A DNA stretch of 64,000 bases, from contig NZ_CP045571.1 in assembly GCF_009662475.1 (NCBI RefSeq), forward strand, positions 1,300,501 to 1,364,500. Reading direction: 5' to 3'. The stretch comes from Acidithiobacillus thiooxidans ATCC 19377. GTDB lineage: Bacteria > Pseudomonadota > Gammaproteobacteria > Acidithiobacillales > Acidithiobacillaceae. Within the stretch, counting starts at the first letter, position 1, and every line of letters starts with the position of its first letter. Below are positions 46,542 to 53,767 of the stretch, one piece after another. The notes beneath the pieces are model-generated. The model was not told where the DNA came from, ran no database searches, and was given only the letters and a program-made list of their open reading frames with translations. Position numbers and translations under genes: made by a program.

Positions 46542-47275
46542 GCTGCTTTCCCCAGATTGATGGCAACCATGCGCGCCATATCGGCGGGCTTTTCGGGAAT
46601 GTCCGCGGTAAGCGAACGAACGAAAGCCTCGCGCTTCATGGTGAGGTAAGGGTCCCAACGTTTTTCAAAACCCAGAGTCGAAGAGGGCTTCCCGGACAGG
46701 CCCGCACCGCAGACGCTCCCGGCCGCGTGCCCCGGGAAAATCTCCAAGTCATCGGGCAGGGTGAGCAGTTTTTGGTGAAGGCTGTCGAAGAGTTTTCCCG
46801 CCATTTCCTCCGGCGTTCCACCCAGATCGGGGCGTCCCACTCCGCCAACAAAGAGCGTGTCACCGGTTAGGGCAAACCAGGGGTCGGCACTTCTCCGCCG
46901 ATCGCTGACCAGAAGACAGAGGCTGTCCAGGGTATGGCCGGGGGTGTAGAGCACTTGCGTTACGACATTTCCAGTTTTCAGGACTTCGCCGTCGTGAAGG
47001 CCGCGAATCGCAAACTGCACCAAGTCTACATCGCTTTCGTGCATGCAGTACGGTGCGCCAACCCGTTCCGCCAAGGCCCGCCCGCCAGATAGGTGATCCG
47101 CGTGAATGTGGGTGTCGATGACGAAGCTAATGGCAACTGCAGCCTTCTGTGCCTCTTCGAGGAACCAGTCCTCGTCGCCCGCTACCACATCCACGGCTAC
47201 TGCGAAGCCCTTGCCTCCACATCCGTAGAAGTAGGACAAGGTACCGTCGGCGCTTGCGCGTTGTTTGAAGAACAT
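46538..47275 (-). CDS. Sulfur (persulfide) dioxygenase, ETHE1-like
   Basis: A 245-residue metallo-beta-lactamase-fold protein with no rhodanese domain. Motif THIHADHLSGG gives His56, His58, Asp60 and His61; later ligands are in TPGHTLDSL, LTGDTLFVGG and FPGHAAG. The signature CGAGLSGKPSSTLGFEKRW is typical of ETHE1/SDO enzymes, which oxidise glutathione persulfide to sulfite using mononuclear iron. Function: sulfane-sulfur oxidation or detoxification. It leads an operon SDO-ArsR-MFS. AGAAGTT and AACTTCT (47295 and 47332) form a spaced inverted pair in its upstream region. Confidence 0.9.
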   Translation of the reverse strand: MFFKQRASADGTLSYFYGCGGKGFAVAVDVVAGDEDWFLEEAQKAAVAISFVIDTHIHADHLSGGRALAERVGAPYCMHESDVDLVQFAIRGLHDGEVLKTGNVVTQVLYTPGHTLDSLCLLVSDRRRSADPWFALTGDTLFVGGVGRPDLGGTPEEMAGKLFDSLHQKLLTLPDDLEIFPGHAAGSVCGAGLSGKPSSTLGFEKRWDPYLTMKREAFVRSLTADIPEKPADMARMVAINLGKAA

Positions 47276-47519
47276 GGTTCACCTCCAGCATTCAGAAGTT
47301 AAGAAATATTGCAACTAAAAGGTAGATAAGAACTTCTCCCCTGTCAAGATCGCGCCCTATGCTGCCAGTGGTGCTATAGGTGGCCGCCGATATCCAAACA
47401 GAGATGGAGCGCTGTCCCGGTGAGGACTACAGGGCAGCGAACGGTAGAGTGCAATCGACAATGCCGTCGCGCCAGACATCCCTATCAGGAACATGCGCAC
47501 GTTGCTTGATGGATACTCT

Positions 47520-48053
47520 CTAAACCCAAGTCCACAACAACTTCCAAACAATCACGGGTAGCGCTATGGCCCCGACATAGCGTCCCACGATTCGCCCCTT
47601 CCCATTGACGAGTATACTGGTGGGAGTCAGGACCACGCCGCCTAGCGCCTGGCTGACACCCTGGCCGGCGGCCAGATACTCTGGATAGTTGATGCCCAAC
47701 TCGCGCATCCTCGCACGTACGGCTTTCGCTGTACTTCCATTTACGCCAATTCCAATAATGCTAAAGGACTTCCCGCCGAACCACTGCTGCAGTTGCACCA
47801 ACGCTGGGGTCTCGGCCAGGCAAGCCGGACAGTCTGGTGCCCAGAAGTTGATAAGGATCATTCTCTTCGGCACCGCTGGCAGTTCAATAGGCCGACCACT
47901 CAGGCTTCGGACAATTAAACTCGGTAGTTGTTGGGGGGCTTTTACCGCCATAGGGCTGCCTCGCCACTGCGTAAACGCATAGACTCCAATCAGCAGCCCG
48001 ATCCAGATAACAAACTCTATCCAAAACTTTCTTTTTTTCAGTAAAGAAAGCAT
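47520..48053 (-). CDS. Membrane-anchored TlpA/ResA-like thioredoxin
   Basis: About 177 residues from MLSLLKKRKFW (an upstream extension is open). One N-terminal membrane anchor (IEFVIWIGLLIGVYAFTQW) holds a periplasmic thioredoxin domain with active site NFWAPDCPACLAETP (CPAC) and cis-Pro LTPTSILV. This is the TlpA/ScsD type, which reduces protein thiols in cytochrome maturation or copper resistance. It could connect to DsbD of the neighbouring operon. A second hydrophobic stretch at the C-terminus (ALPVIVWKLLWTWV) is unusual. Confidence 0.82.
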   Translation of the reverse strand: MLSLLKKRKFWIEFVIWIGLLIGVYAFTQWRGSPMAVKAPQQLPSLIVRSLSGRPIELPAVPKRMILINFWAPDCPACLAETPALVQLQQWFGGKSFSIIGIGVNGSTAKAVRARMRELGINYPEYLAAGQGVSQALGGVVLTPTSILVNGKGRIVGRYVGAIALPVIVWKLLWTWV

Positions 48054-48161
48054 GGTGGATATCCTCGCCAAGAGGCGCCTGGGCAAATATCAAGAGTCAG
48101 TACCCATTTCCCCGGGATATCCACCAAGTAGTTGAACCGACACATACGTCCACCTGAGAAA

Positions 48162-48647
48162 TCAAGATGCCCTGACACTCTCCGCTTTGAGATGGATCTT
48201 TCCCTGGTTTTGTAGGCGAGCCAGTAATACCGTCACACTTGCCGAACTCAGGGAAAGCATCCCCGCCAGGGCGTCTGGATCCTGGCTACCGGCTTGTTCA
48301 ATCCGATGGAGAACTTCATCCTCTCGGGCCGCGAGCCATTCTTCAAAAAGTTGGTGCAGCTCCGGCTGGGCATAGGCCGCGAGCGCGGTGGTGCGCTGCA
48401 TGGTTTCCAGCATTTCCGAGCACATCGCCATGCACGATCCCATCATTTGTTGCATGGGATTGCCACCTTCCGCGCCTTCCCCGTGCTGGTTCATCATCTT
48501 CTGCATCATCGCCATGGGACTCCCACCGCCTTGTCCCATCATTTTTTTCATCATTCCCATACCCATGGAGTTTCCACCCCTGGACTTTGCAGAATCGCCT
48601 TTTTCGTTGCCACTTTTTTCCGGTTCATCGGGTTTTGCTGATTCCAT
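48162..48647 (-). CDS. Methionine-rich protein with C-terminal helical domain
   Basis: A 161-residue protein. The first 80 residues are Met/Gly-rich with clusters MGMGMMKKMMG, MAMMQKMMNQ and MQQMMGSCMAMC (a C-x3-C pair), typical of copper(I) or silver binding by thioethers. The C-terminal half is a normal helical region (LHQLFEEWLAAREDEVLHRI, ASVTVLLARLQNQGKI). No signal peptide, so it is cytoplasmic unless exported by another route. No named family is recognised. It follows a methyltransferase and SHOCT protein in a metal-type cluster. Confidence 0.7.
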   Translation of the reverse strand: MESAKPDEPEKSGNEKGDSAKSRGGNSMGMGMMKKMMGQGGGSPMAMMQKMMNQHGEGAEGGNPMQQMMGSCMAMCSEMLETMQRTTALAAYAQPELHQLFEEWLAAREDEVLHRIEQAGSQDPDALAGMLSLSSASVTVLLARLQNQGKIHLKAESVRAS

Positions 48648-48715
48648 GATTACTCTCCTAAATTACTCAGATTTGTCACTGCCAACAGAATTCCTGGGCA
48701 GTTCCGGTTTCTCCG

Positions 48716-49324
48716 TTATCCACGAAGTCGAAAAAGGCTACCGTAGTGATAGGGGGGCAACGTAATCACGTCTACCTGTCGGAAGCCAGCGGGTTCTACC
48801 ACAGTTCGCACCTGCTCCGGCGTCATGCGCAGTTCCGTGCGCGGTCCGCGTGCCTGTCCCAGCACCGGTGTTTCTTCCCGCGGGCGGGCATGCCAGTTGA
48901 CGACGGCGAAAAGACCACCTGGTTTCAGGACGCGGGCGATCTCCCGGGCCAGGGCCGTCTGCTCGGGCACGCCGTGAAAGGTATTGGCCATGAGGCAATA
49001 ATCTACCGGCTTCGGGAGCAGTTGATGCAGATCCATGGCGTCGCCTTGCAAAAAAGAACAGTTCCGCAACCCGGCGCACGCCGATTCCGCGGCAGCAAGC
49101 ATTTGCTCGTCGAGATCAAGACCGAAGACTTCACCGTTTTCCACCTGTTTGGCGAGGGCAGCAGTGAAATAACCATCGCCGCAGCAAAGGTCCAAGACCG
49201 ACATTCCTGTTGTTACGCCAAGATCCTGAACGACCCTCAAGGGATCGGGCCACAGCGCTTGCCACCAGTCTGGGTCAGGCATGATTGTCGCTGGGAATAA
49301 AGCCTCTTGCTTATCAACGTTCAT
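48716..49324 (-). CDS. Class I SAM-dependent methyltransferase
   Basis: About 202 residues from the ATG at 49324 with GGAGGA upstream; a longer frame to 49486 is not needed. The SAM motif VLDLCCGDGYFTAAL and the later RVLKPGGLFAVVNWHARP are clear. CysCys in the glycine-rich loop (LCCGDG) and the position in an ArsR cluster resemble small-metalloid methyltransferases, but the substrate is unknown. It follows the SHOCT gene by 13 bases, so they share a transcript. Confidence 0.82.
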   Translation of the reverse strand: MNVDKQEALFPATIMPDPDWWQALWPDPLRVVQDLGVTTGMSVLDLCCGDGYFTAALAKQVENGEVFGLDLDEQMLAAAESACAGLRNCSFLQGDAMDLHQLLPKPVDYCLMANTFHGVPEQTALAREIARVLKPGGLFAVVNWHARPREETPVLGQARGPRTELRMTPEQVRTVVEPAGFRQVDVITLPPYHYGSLFRLRG

Positions 49325-49337
49325 GTAATCTTCCTCC

Positions 49338-49586
49338 TTACCCTTCCAGATCCTTGCGCATTTGCTGGTACTCTTCTCGAGTGATCTCCCCCCGGGCATA
49401 GCGCCGGTCCAGGGTTTCTCGCGGCGTTTCTGCGGATCCGGACGTTTTGTGGGAACCACCGCACATGGGGCCGCCGCCCATGCCACCGCGCATCATGAAA
49501 ACCATAAAAACCACCATCAGCACCAAAAAAATCAGCGGAAAGATCCACCCCCATGGCATCCAGCCCCACCCTCCATTCATCCACAT
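49338..49586 (-). CDS. Small membrane protein with SHOCT domain
   Basis: An 82-residue protein: Trp/Gly/Met-rich start (MWMNGGWGWMPWGW), one membrane helix (IFPLIFLVLMVVFMVFMM), a Gly-rich linker with one Cys, and a C-terminal SHOCT helix hairpin (RETLDRRYARGEITREEYQQMRKDLEG). SHOCT segments are short oligomerisation motifs often found next to metal-resistance genes. It begins inside the last codons of the upstream ArsR gene. Confidence 0.82.
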   Translation of the reverse strand: MWMNGGWGWMPWGWIFPLIFLVLMVVFMVFMMRGGMGGGPMCGGSHKTSGSAETPRETLDRRYARGEITREEYQQMRKDLEG

Positions 49587-49942
49587 GACCTTGTCCTCCG
49601 GTCTAATGGGGAAGTACTGCCGTCAACATCCTCATCGGGGCTGAGCAACGGAGTATGAGCCCCTACCCAAGCCTGCAACGACTCCAGAATCCCTAACAAT
49701 TCTGGGTCGGGAAGGCAGTAGTATACGAAGCTCCCGCGCCGTTCGGCGCGCACCAGTCCAGCCTCCCGTAGAATGCGCAAGTGGAAGGAGACATTGGTTT
49801 GGGGTAGCTCGGTGGCACGGATGATGTCGGTGACTGGTCGGCATTCCGTCCCCAACGCACAAAGGATGGACAGCCGGTTCGGTTCGGCCAGGACTTTGAA
49901 AATCGGGCTGAGCAATCGAGCGGGGCAGGACGCTTCCGGCAT
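49577..49942 (-). CDS. ArsR-family repressor 2
   Basis: A 121-residue repressor from MPEASCPARLL, with the start fixed by AAGGAG six bases upstream. Winged-helix core: IFKVLAEPNRLSILCAL, LPQTNVSFHLRILREAGLVRAERRG. Cysteines at 6, 28, 34 and 76 could form a metal or redox site, but the ArsR CxC and CadC patterns are absent. It heads ArsR-SHOCT-methyltransferase. A perfect palindrome lies 15 bases before its start. The divergent GST gene probably shares the control. Confidence 0.85.
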   Translation of the reverse strand: MPEASCPARLLSPIFKVLAEPNRLSILCALGTECRPVTDIIRATELPQTNVSFHLRILREAGLVRAERRGSFVYYCLPDPELLGILESLQAWVGAHTPLLSPDEDVDGSTSPLDRRTRSCG

Positions 49943-49956
49943 AACATTCTCCTTGA

Positions 49957-49972
49957 TATGAGCACGCTCATA
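49957..49972. promoter_or_regulatory. Palindromic operator for ArsR 2
   Basis: TATGAGC and GCTCATA are perfect inverted arms separated by AC. The site lies in the 112-base gap between the divergent ArsR 2 and GST genes, just upstream of the ArsR ribosome-binding site. A minus-strand TTGACA (50011-50016) with a CAATAT 17 bases on makes a promoter that this site would block. Binding is inferred. Confidence 0.6.
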
Positions 49973-50054
49973 CATGTATAGTTGCTTATATTGATGATAA
50001 CGCATGCGGTTGTCAATAGGTTCGACTTTCGTGCTGCCATCTGGGAGGATTTTC

Positions 50055-50720
50055 ATGCTGACGCTCATTCATTTTGACTTCTGCCCTTTCTGCCAGCGGG
50101 TGCGTTTGGCACTGGGTTACAAGGGAATCGTTTTTAATGAGCAGCCAGCACGCTTTTATGGTCCAGAGCACTTCCAATCGATTAGCGGTTTTGATCGACT
50201 ACCTGTTGTCGAGTACCCCGATGGAAGTCGCCAGGGCGAATCTCTGGAGATCATCGCAGAACTGGATCGCCGTTTTCCGGAGACACCGCCGCTCTGGCGC
50301 GGAGCCATTAGCGACAAGGAGTGGGAAGGGGTGCAGGCATGGCGCGCGCGCATCAGTGGCCTGCTATTTCGACTGATCGCGCCCACATTGCCGCAATATG
50401 CCAGTCTCGGACAGGATTCCCGCGCAATGACCTATTACCGGGACCGTATGGAGAGTTGGCTGGGAGATACGCTGGAGGGGCTGCAGGAGCGTCGTAAGGA
50501 GTGGTATGCCGGAATGGAGGCCGATCTCCAGGAAGTTACCGAGCGCGTCGCCCACCATGGCTTCTATAATCCCGTGTTTTCTGTGGCCGACACGCTCATT
50601 ACCGGGGATTTGACCGGCTTACGCCTATTGGAGGACATCCTGTTGCCACCGGAACTCACCACATACTTCGCACGCGTGGAAGCGGCTGCCCAGACCACGC
50701 TTCTGCCCACCGGGGGATAG
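50055..50720 (+). CDS. Glutathione S-transferase-like protein with CPFC motif
   Basis: About 221 residues from MLTLIHFDFCPFCQRVRLALG, following GGGAGG. The N-terminal glutaredoxin-like fold has Cys-Pro-Phe-Cys and the cis-Pro motif RLPVVEYPDGSRQGESLEI, as in GrxB or omega-class GSTs. The C-terminal helical domain covers about residues 90-215. It can form mixed disulfides with glutathione, so thiol repair or persulfide handling is likely. It is divergent from the ArsR 2 operon with a shared regulatory gap. Confidence 0.82.
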   Translation: MLTLIHFDFCPFCQRVRLALGYKGIVFNEQPARFYGPEHFQSISGFDRLPVVEYPDGSRQGESLEIIAELDRRFPETPPLWRGAISDKEWEGVQAWRARISGLLFRLIAPTLPQYASLGQDSRAMTYYRDRMESWLGDTLEGLQERRKEWYAGMEADLQEVTERVAHHGFYNPVFSVADTLITGDLTGLRLLEDILLPPELTTYFARVEAAAQTTLLPTGG

Positions 50721-50810
50721 CAACGACCGCCCTGGCTTTGTTCGTGAATCATCGGTAGTCGTCAAAACGGACCTCAGGCGCCCGGTAAGTAAGGGGGTGC
50801 TGCCCGCAGG

Positions 50811-50839
50811 TTGACAAGTGATCCTATCATTACTACATT
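50811..50839 (+). promoter_or_regulatory. Promoter of the cadC-like gene, leaderless arrangement
   Basis: TTGACA (50811-50816), a 17-base spacer and TACATT (50834-50839) form a near-consensus sigma-70 promoter. The ATG of the regulator is at 50847, where transcription should begin, so the mRNA would have little or no leader. Confidence 0.65.
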
Positions 50840-50846
50840 GCTTCAA

Positions 50847-51236
50847 ATGAACATAGAAGATAATGATCCGCGTTGTCTCGTCAGCTGCTTCGAACCAGCC
50901 AAAGTCGCTGCCGTGCGCATGCGTCTGGAACAAGATGAATCCGATATCAAAGCCGTTGTGCGCATATTTGATGTGCTGGGAAATCGAACGCGTCTGCGCA
51001 TCCTGCTTGCTTTGGCGTCCGAAGAGCTTTGTGTCTGTGACATTGCGCACGTGCTCAACCTCAGTATCAGTGCAGCTTCTCATCAATTACGTGCATTACA
51101 CGACCGGGACTGGTTGCGCATGCGTAATGATGGAAAGATGGTCTACTACCGCACCGATCCTCAGAAAGTAAAACAACTGCTCAGCATGACAAACGCCTTC
51201 CTGGAAGCCCGGATTGCGCAGCAGAAAGCAGGATAG
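50847..51236 (+). CDS. CadC-type metal-sensing ArsR repressor
   Basis: A 129-residue repressor. The metal site matches CadC: Cys10 and Cys14 in the N-terminal arm (CLVSCFEP) and Cys62/Cys64 in the ELCVCDIAHVL helix. CadC uses exactly this Cys4 set to bind Cd(II), Pb(II) or Bi(III) and release DNA. The DNA-reading helix is LSISAASHQLRALHD. The C-terminal alpha5 zinc ligands of CadC are not conserved. I chose the ATG at 50847 because an upstream TTG in frame is the promoter -35 box. It precedes a permease by 8 bases, which it should regulate. Confidence 0.9.
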   Translation: MNIEDNDPRCLVSCFEPAKVAAVRMRLEQDESDIKAVVRIFDVLGNRTRLRILLALASEELCVCDIAHVLNLSISAASHQLRALHDRDWLRMRNDGKMVYYRTDPQKVKQLLSMTNAFLEARIAQQKAG

Positions 51237-51244
51237 GGGGCTGC

Positions 51245-52198
51245 ATGGATTGGTTGGGTACAGTACTCGATTATTCCAAAGAGTTCGGAGAAGTCGCGGT
51301 TTTTGGATTCTTGTTTGCAGGTTTTTTGCAGGCTGTGGCAAGACCTACGGTGGTGGCCAGGTACCTATCGGGATACTCTTTGTGGCGCGCCAATGCGATC
51401 GGCGCTACGGTTGGATTTTTTACCCCCTTGTGTTGTTGCACGGCGATTCCTACCGCACTGGCACTTTGGCGTGGAGGTAGTCGCCCCGGGCCTGCCTGCG
51501 CCTTCTTAATTGCGACCCCTTGGTTCAATTGGTACGGACTGGTCGCGCTATGGATATTTCTGGGATGGCAAATGGCATTAGTCGTCGCTGGATCGGGAGT
51601 GTTCATCGCTTTTCTCACGGGAATGATCATCGATTGGCAGTCTCCCAATGAGCGTGCTCCTCGACCCTTGCCAACAGATGTGCCAGAAACGGTCTGTACG
51701 ACAACATCCTGTTCCGTCAAAAGTGGTTCCGCCTGTTGTTCTACGGTGGATACTGATGGGAGTGGGGAGTTCTTCGATTTCTCTCACCTGTGGCAAAAAC
51801 TACAGATGGCCGGGACTAACGCCTGGGCCTTGGCACGGGAGCTTTTACCCTGGATTGCTGCGGGAATATTAATTGGTGCTACGGTCAAGACCTGGCTTCC
51901 CACTGCGTGGATCAGCGCCCTGGAGATCCGTGGCTGGCTGACCCCCGTGCTGGCTCTGGTGCTCGCAACGCTCCTCTATGCAGATAGCCTGGGATCGTTA
52001 CCGCTGGTCAACGCGCTGTTGCAAAAAGGATTGGGGCCTGGGAATGGTATGATTCTGCTCATTGCCGGCGTGGGCTCAAACATCGCCACGCTCGGCCCCA
52101 TTTATCGCGAAATGGGGACCCGTGTTGCCATTCTATACGCCTGCTGTGTCATGACCCTGGCGCTTCTATTGGGGATATTGTGGAATCTCTTTCTGTAG
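51245..52198 (+). CDS. ArsP/DUF318-type permease with Cys-rich loop
   Basis: A 317-residue membrane protein with about eight helices in two homologous halves. The family motif FFTPLCCCTAIPTAL has three consecutive Cys where ArsP has CSC, and the second half has LLYADSLGSLPLVNAL. ArsP exports trivalent methyl- and aromatic arsenicals. The middle cytoplasmic loop is Cys-rich (CTTTSCSVKSGSACC) and may hand metal to the pore. Regulation by a CadC-like sensor points to a soft metal or metalloid cargo. Confidence 0.85.
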   Translation: MDWLGTVLDYSKEFGEVAVFGFLFAGFLQAVARPTVVARYLSGYSLWRANAIGATVGFFTPLCCCTAIPTALALWRGGSRPGPACAFLIATPWFNWYGLVALWIFLGWQMALVVAGSGVFIAFLTGMIIDWQSPNERAPRPLPTDVPETVCTTTSCSVKSGSACCSTVDTDGSGEFFDFSHLWQKLQMAGTNAWALARELLPWIAAGILIGATVKTWLPTAWISALEIRGWLTPVLALVLATLLYADSLGSLPLVNALLQKGLGPGNGMILLIAGVGSNIATLGPIYREMGTRVAILYACCVMTLALLLGILWNLFL

Positions 52199-52346
52199 TT
52201 TAAAAGCGAATAAATAAAGGACACTCTGATTTAGCTTCCTGATATAATGTAAGTACTCCTGAGTCGATAATGTGGATCTCGTGAACGACTGCTTTCGCTG
52301 CTTATGTGTCATTGGGTGTAGCGCAAACACAAGTGATGTCAGTAGG

Positions 52347-52490
52347 CGCCAGGATGAAACTTTATTGTCCACCATCACCGGGTCGGCAAAGGCGGTGGGG
52401 CTACTCAGGATGATACTTCGTGAAACGTGGAAATTGTTCAAAACGTAGAATCAATGGGATACGGCTGATCCAAGATGATACTCTATTGAC
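52347..52490 (-). repeat. Three related 20-base motifs, transposon-end-like
   Basis: On the minus strand, copies share the pattern CAATA-A/G-AGT-T/A-TCATC: 52370-52347 (GGACAATAAAGTTTCATC), about 52425-52405 (GAAGTATCATCCTGAG) and 52490-52470 (GTCAATAGAGTATCATC). Spacing is 56 and 65 bases. Multiple spaced end repeats are seen in IS21-type and Tn7-like ends. The first copy recurs inverted at 36044-36067 with 22 of 24 bases the same. Confidence 0.55.
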
Positions 52491-52868
52491 CGTTAACATC
52501 AGAACGCATGCATCCGTGTCCAAGCCGCAGAAATGGACATCCTGAATTTTCAAATCTAAAAAAGTTTTCTTAAGCCCAGGGGTCAAACAACTGTAGCTAG
52601 ACTTTTGGAAAATCATGCTCCTATCTGGCAAGTCTAGAGCCAGCGAAAAACCAGGCTCATGCTTTCCGCAATCTTTCCAATGGAGAAGCTTGCGGTAATT
52701 TGATGTAGTTGGATTGAAAAACTGAGTGGCCGCAACGTGCGCATAACCAGGTAGCAACTCCTGTATTTTTGGCAATATATGTTGTGTTTCAAAAGAGATA
52801 AATGCTTGCTGCACATCCACAATTAGGAGTAGTACAGAAGAATCAACTCCATATTTGAATTCATGCAT
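52401..52868 (-). pseudogene. Isochorismatase-family hydrolase with replaced C-terminus
   Basis: A 155-residue frame. The first 128 residues read as a cysteine hydrolase of the isochorismatase family: LLIVDVQQAFIS (catalytic Asp), a conserved Lys region MIFQKSSYSCL and the nucleophile Cys in CGLDTDACVLMLTVN. After that, the sequence leaves the family and runs through the transposon-end-like repeats to a chance stop. The missing part holds the last helices and strands, so the protein is probably inactive. It appears cut by insertion or deletion at about 52490. Confidence 0.7.
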
Positions 52869-52876
52869 TTTATACC

Positions 52877-53167
52877 CTATGACTGGTAACGCTTCAGATA
52901 ATACAGCGCATCCCGCAAGGCCACCTGCACTTCCTCTAACTGGTTCGCCAAAAATGGGGGCGGTAACGTGCGGAGTTGCGGGTCGAGCAAAGAACGCCAG
53001 TAATCCATGAGCATCTTTAAATCAGGTTCCTGCTCATAATCAGAATCCTGATTCCAATGCAATCCAATAACGGGCATGGAAGTGACCATACCTCCAACTT
53101 CTTTTCGCTGGCCAGGCTGATTCAATGATTGATATGGCTCCACAGGATTTCTTTGCACAGAGGACAT
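52877..53167 (-). CDS. Hypothetical protein, element backbone
   Basis: A 96-residue soluble protein with no signal, Cys or membrane segment: MPVIGLHWNQDSDYE, then MLMDYWRSLLDPQLRTLPPPFLANQLEEVQVALRDALYYLK, a probable amphipathic helix. It is between the broken hydrolase and the YbjQ-like gene, 5 bases from the latter, so it is likely co-transcribed. No family is recognised. Confidence 0.55.
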   Translation of the reverse strand: MSSVQRNPVEPYQSLNQPGQRKEVGGMVTSMPVIGLHWNQDSDYEQEPDLKMLMDYWRSLLDPQLRTLPPPFLANQLEEVQVALRDALYYLKRYQS

Positions 53168-53172
53168 GATCG

Positions 53173-53514
53173 TTACCCTTCGCCTTTCTTCACTAAATAC
53201 ACCGCCGTTCCATACGCGACCACTTCTTGCATGATATTCCCATTGCCCGAGTCAAACTCGCCAGAATCAAACCGCATAGCCAGGACAGCATTTGCACTCA
53301 AGGCTTCGGCATTATTTCCCAGTTCCTGCAGGGCATCTTCCCGGGTCTGATTCGCCATGTTCGTATCGCCCCGCTGCTTGCCGCCAAAAGCCGACGCGAT
53401 ATTACCCAGGCTGCGTCCAATCATGTTACGTGAGCGAATAACCGTACCAAACACCGTCCCGAAGTTTTTCTCAATGGTCATCCCTTCAACACTATCTGTC
53501 GTAAAAATGTGCAT
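53173..53514 (-). CDS. YbjQ/UPF0145-family protein
   Basis: A 113-residue protein of the YbjQ fold: TTDSVEGMTIEKNFGTVFGTVIRSRNM, the central helix ALQELGNNAEALSANAVLAMRFDSG and the final strand VVAYGTAVYLVK. The family forms pentamers and has been called heavy-metal-binding on weak evidence; no Cys or His cluster is seen here. It lies 1 base from the AlpA-like gene. It is probably element cargo. Confidence 0.85.
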   Translation of the reverse strand: MHIFTTDSVEGMTIEKNFGTVFGTVIRSRNMIGRSLGNIASAFGGKQRGDTNMANQTREDALQELGNNAEALSANAVLAMRFDSGEFDSGNGNIMQEVVAYGTAVYLVKKGEG

Positions 53515-53515
53515 G

Positions 53516-53731
53516 TCACACCTCCTGTTGTCTCACAAAATATCGATCCGCAAAGCGTTTCAACTCCGGCTGCGTCCAGCCACGAATGCCTGCAGAGACC
53601 TGCATGGGCTTCGCCAACTTTCCTTCTTTCACCCATCGATATAAAGTCGCTTCTGAAATTCCCAGGTATTTAGCGGCCGTCTTAGGTCGCATAAATACCG
53701 GCCATCCATCCGTCTGGTACGCTTCGCTCAT
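53516..53731 (-). CDS. AlpA-like helix-turn-helix regulator
   Basis: A 71-residue MerR-type or AlpA-like protein: FMRPKTAAKYLGISEATLYRWVKEGKLAKPM followed by a wing and a short helix (TQPELKRFADRYF). AlpA proteins act as excisionases or activate P4-type integrases. Its presence on the same side as a P4-type integrase makes excision control a plausible role, although the two genes are 18 kb apart. Confidence 0.82.
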   Translation of the reverse strand: MSEAYQTDGWPVFMRPKTAAKYLGISEATLYRWVKEGKLAKPMQVSAGIRGWTQPELKRFADRYFVRQQEV

Positions 53732-53767
53732 CGCCTCACCTCACTTACATTCACTGAATCGCTTATC

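Noticed and set aside
47357-47551. 64-codon minus-strand frame overlapping the TlpA-like gene end
   Set aside because: Has a hydrophobic stretch but no ribosome-binding site or homology that I can see, so it is not called.
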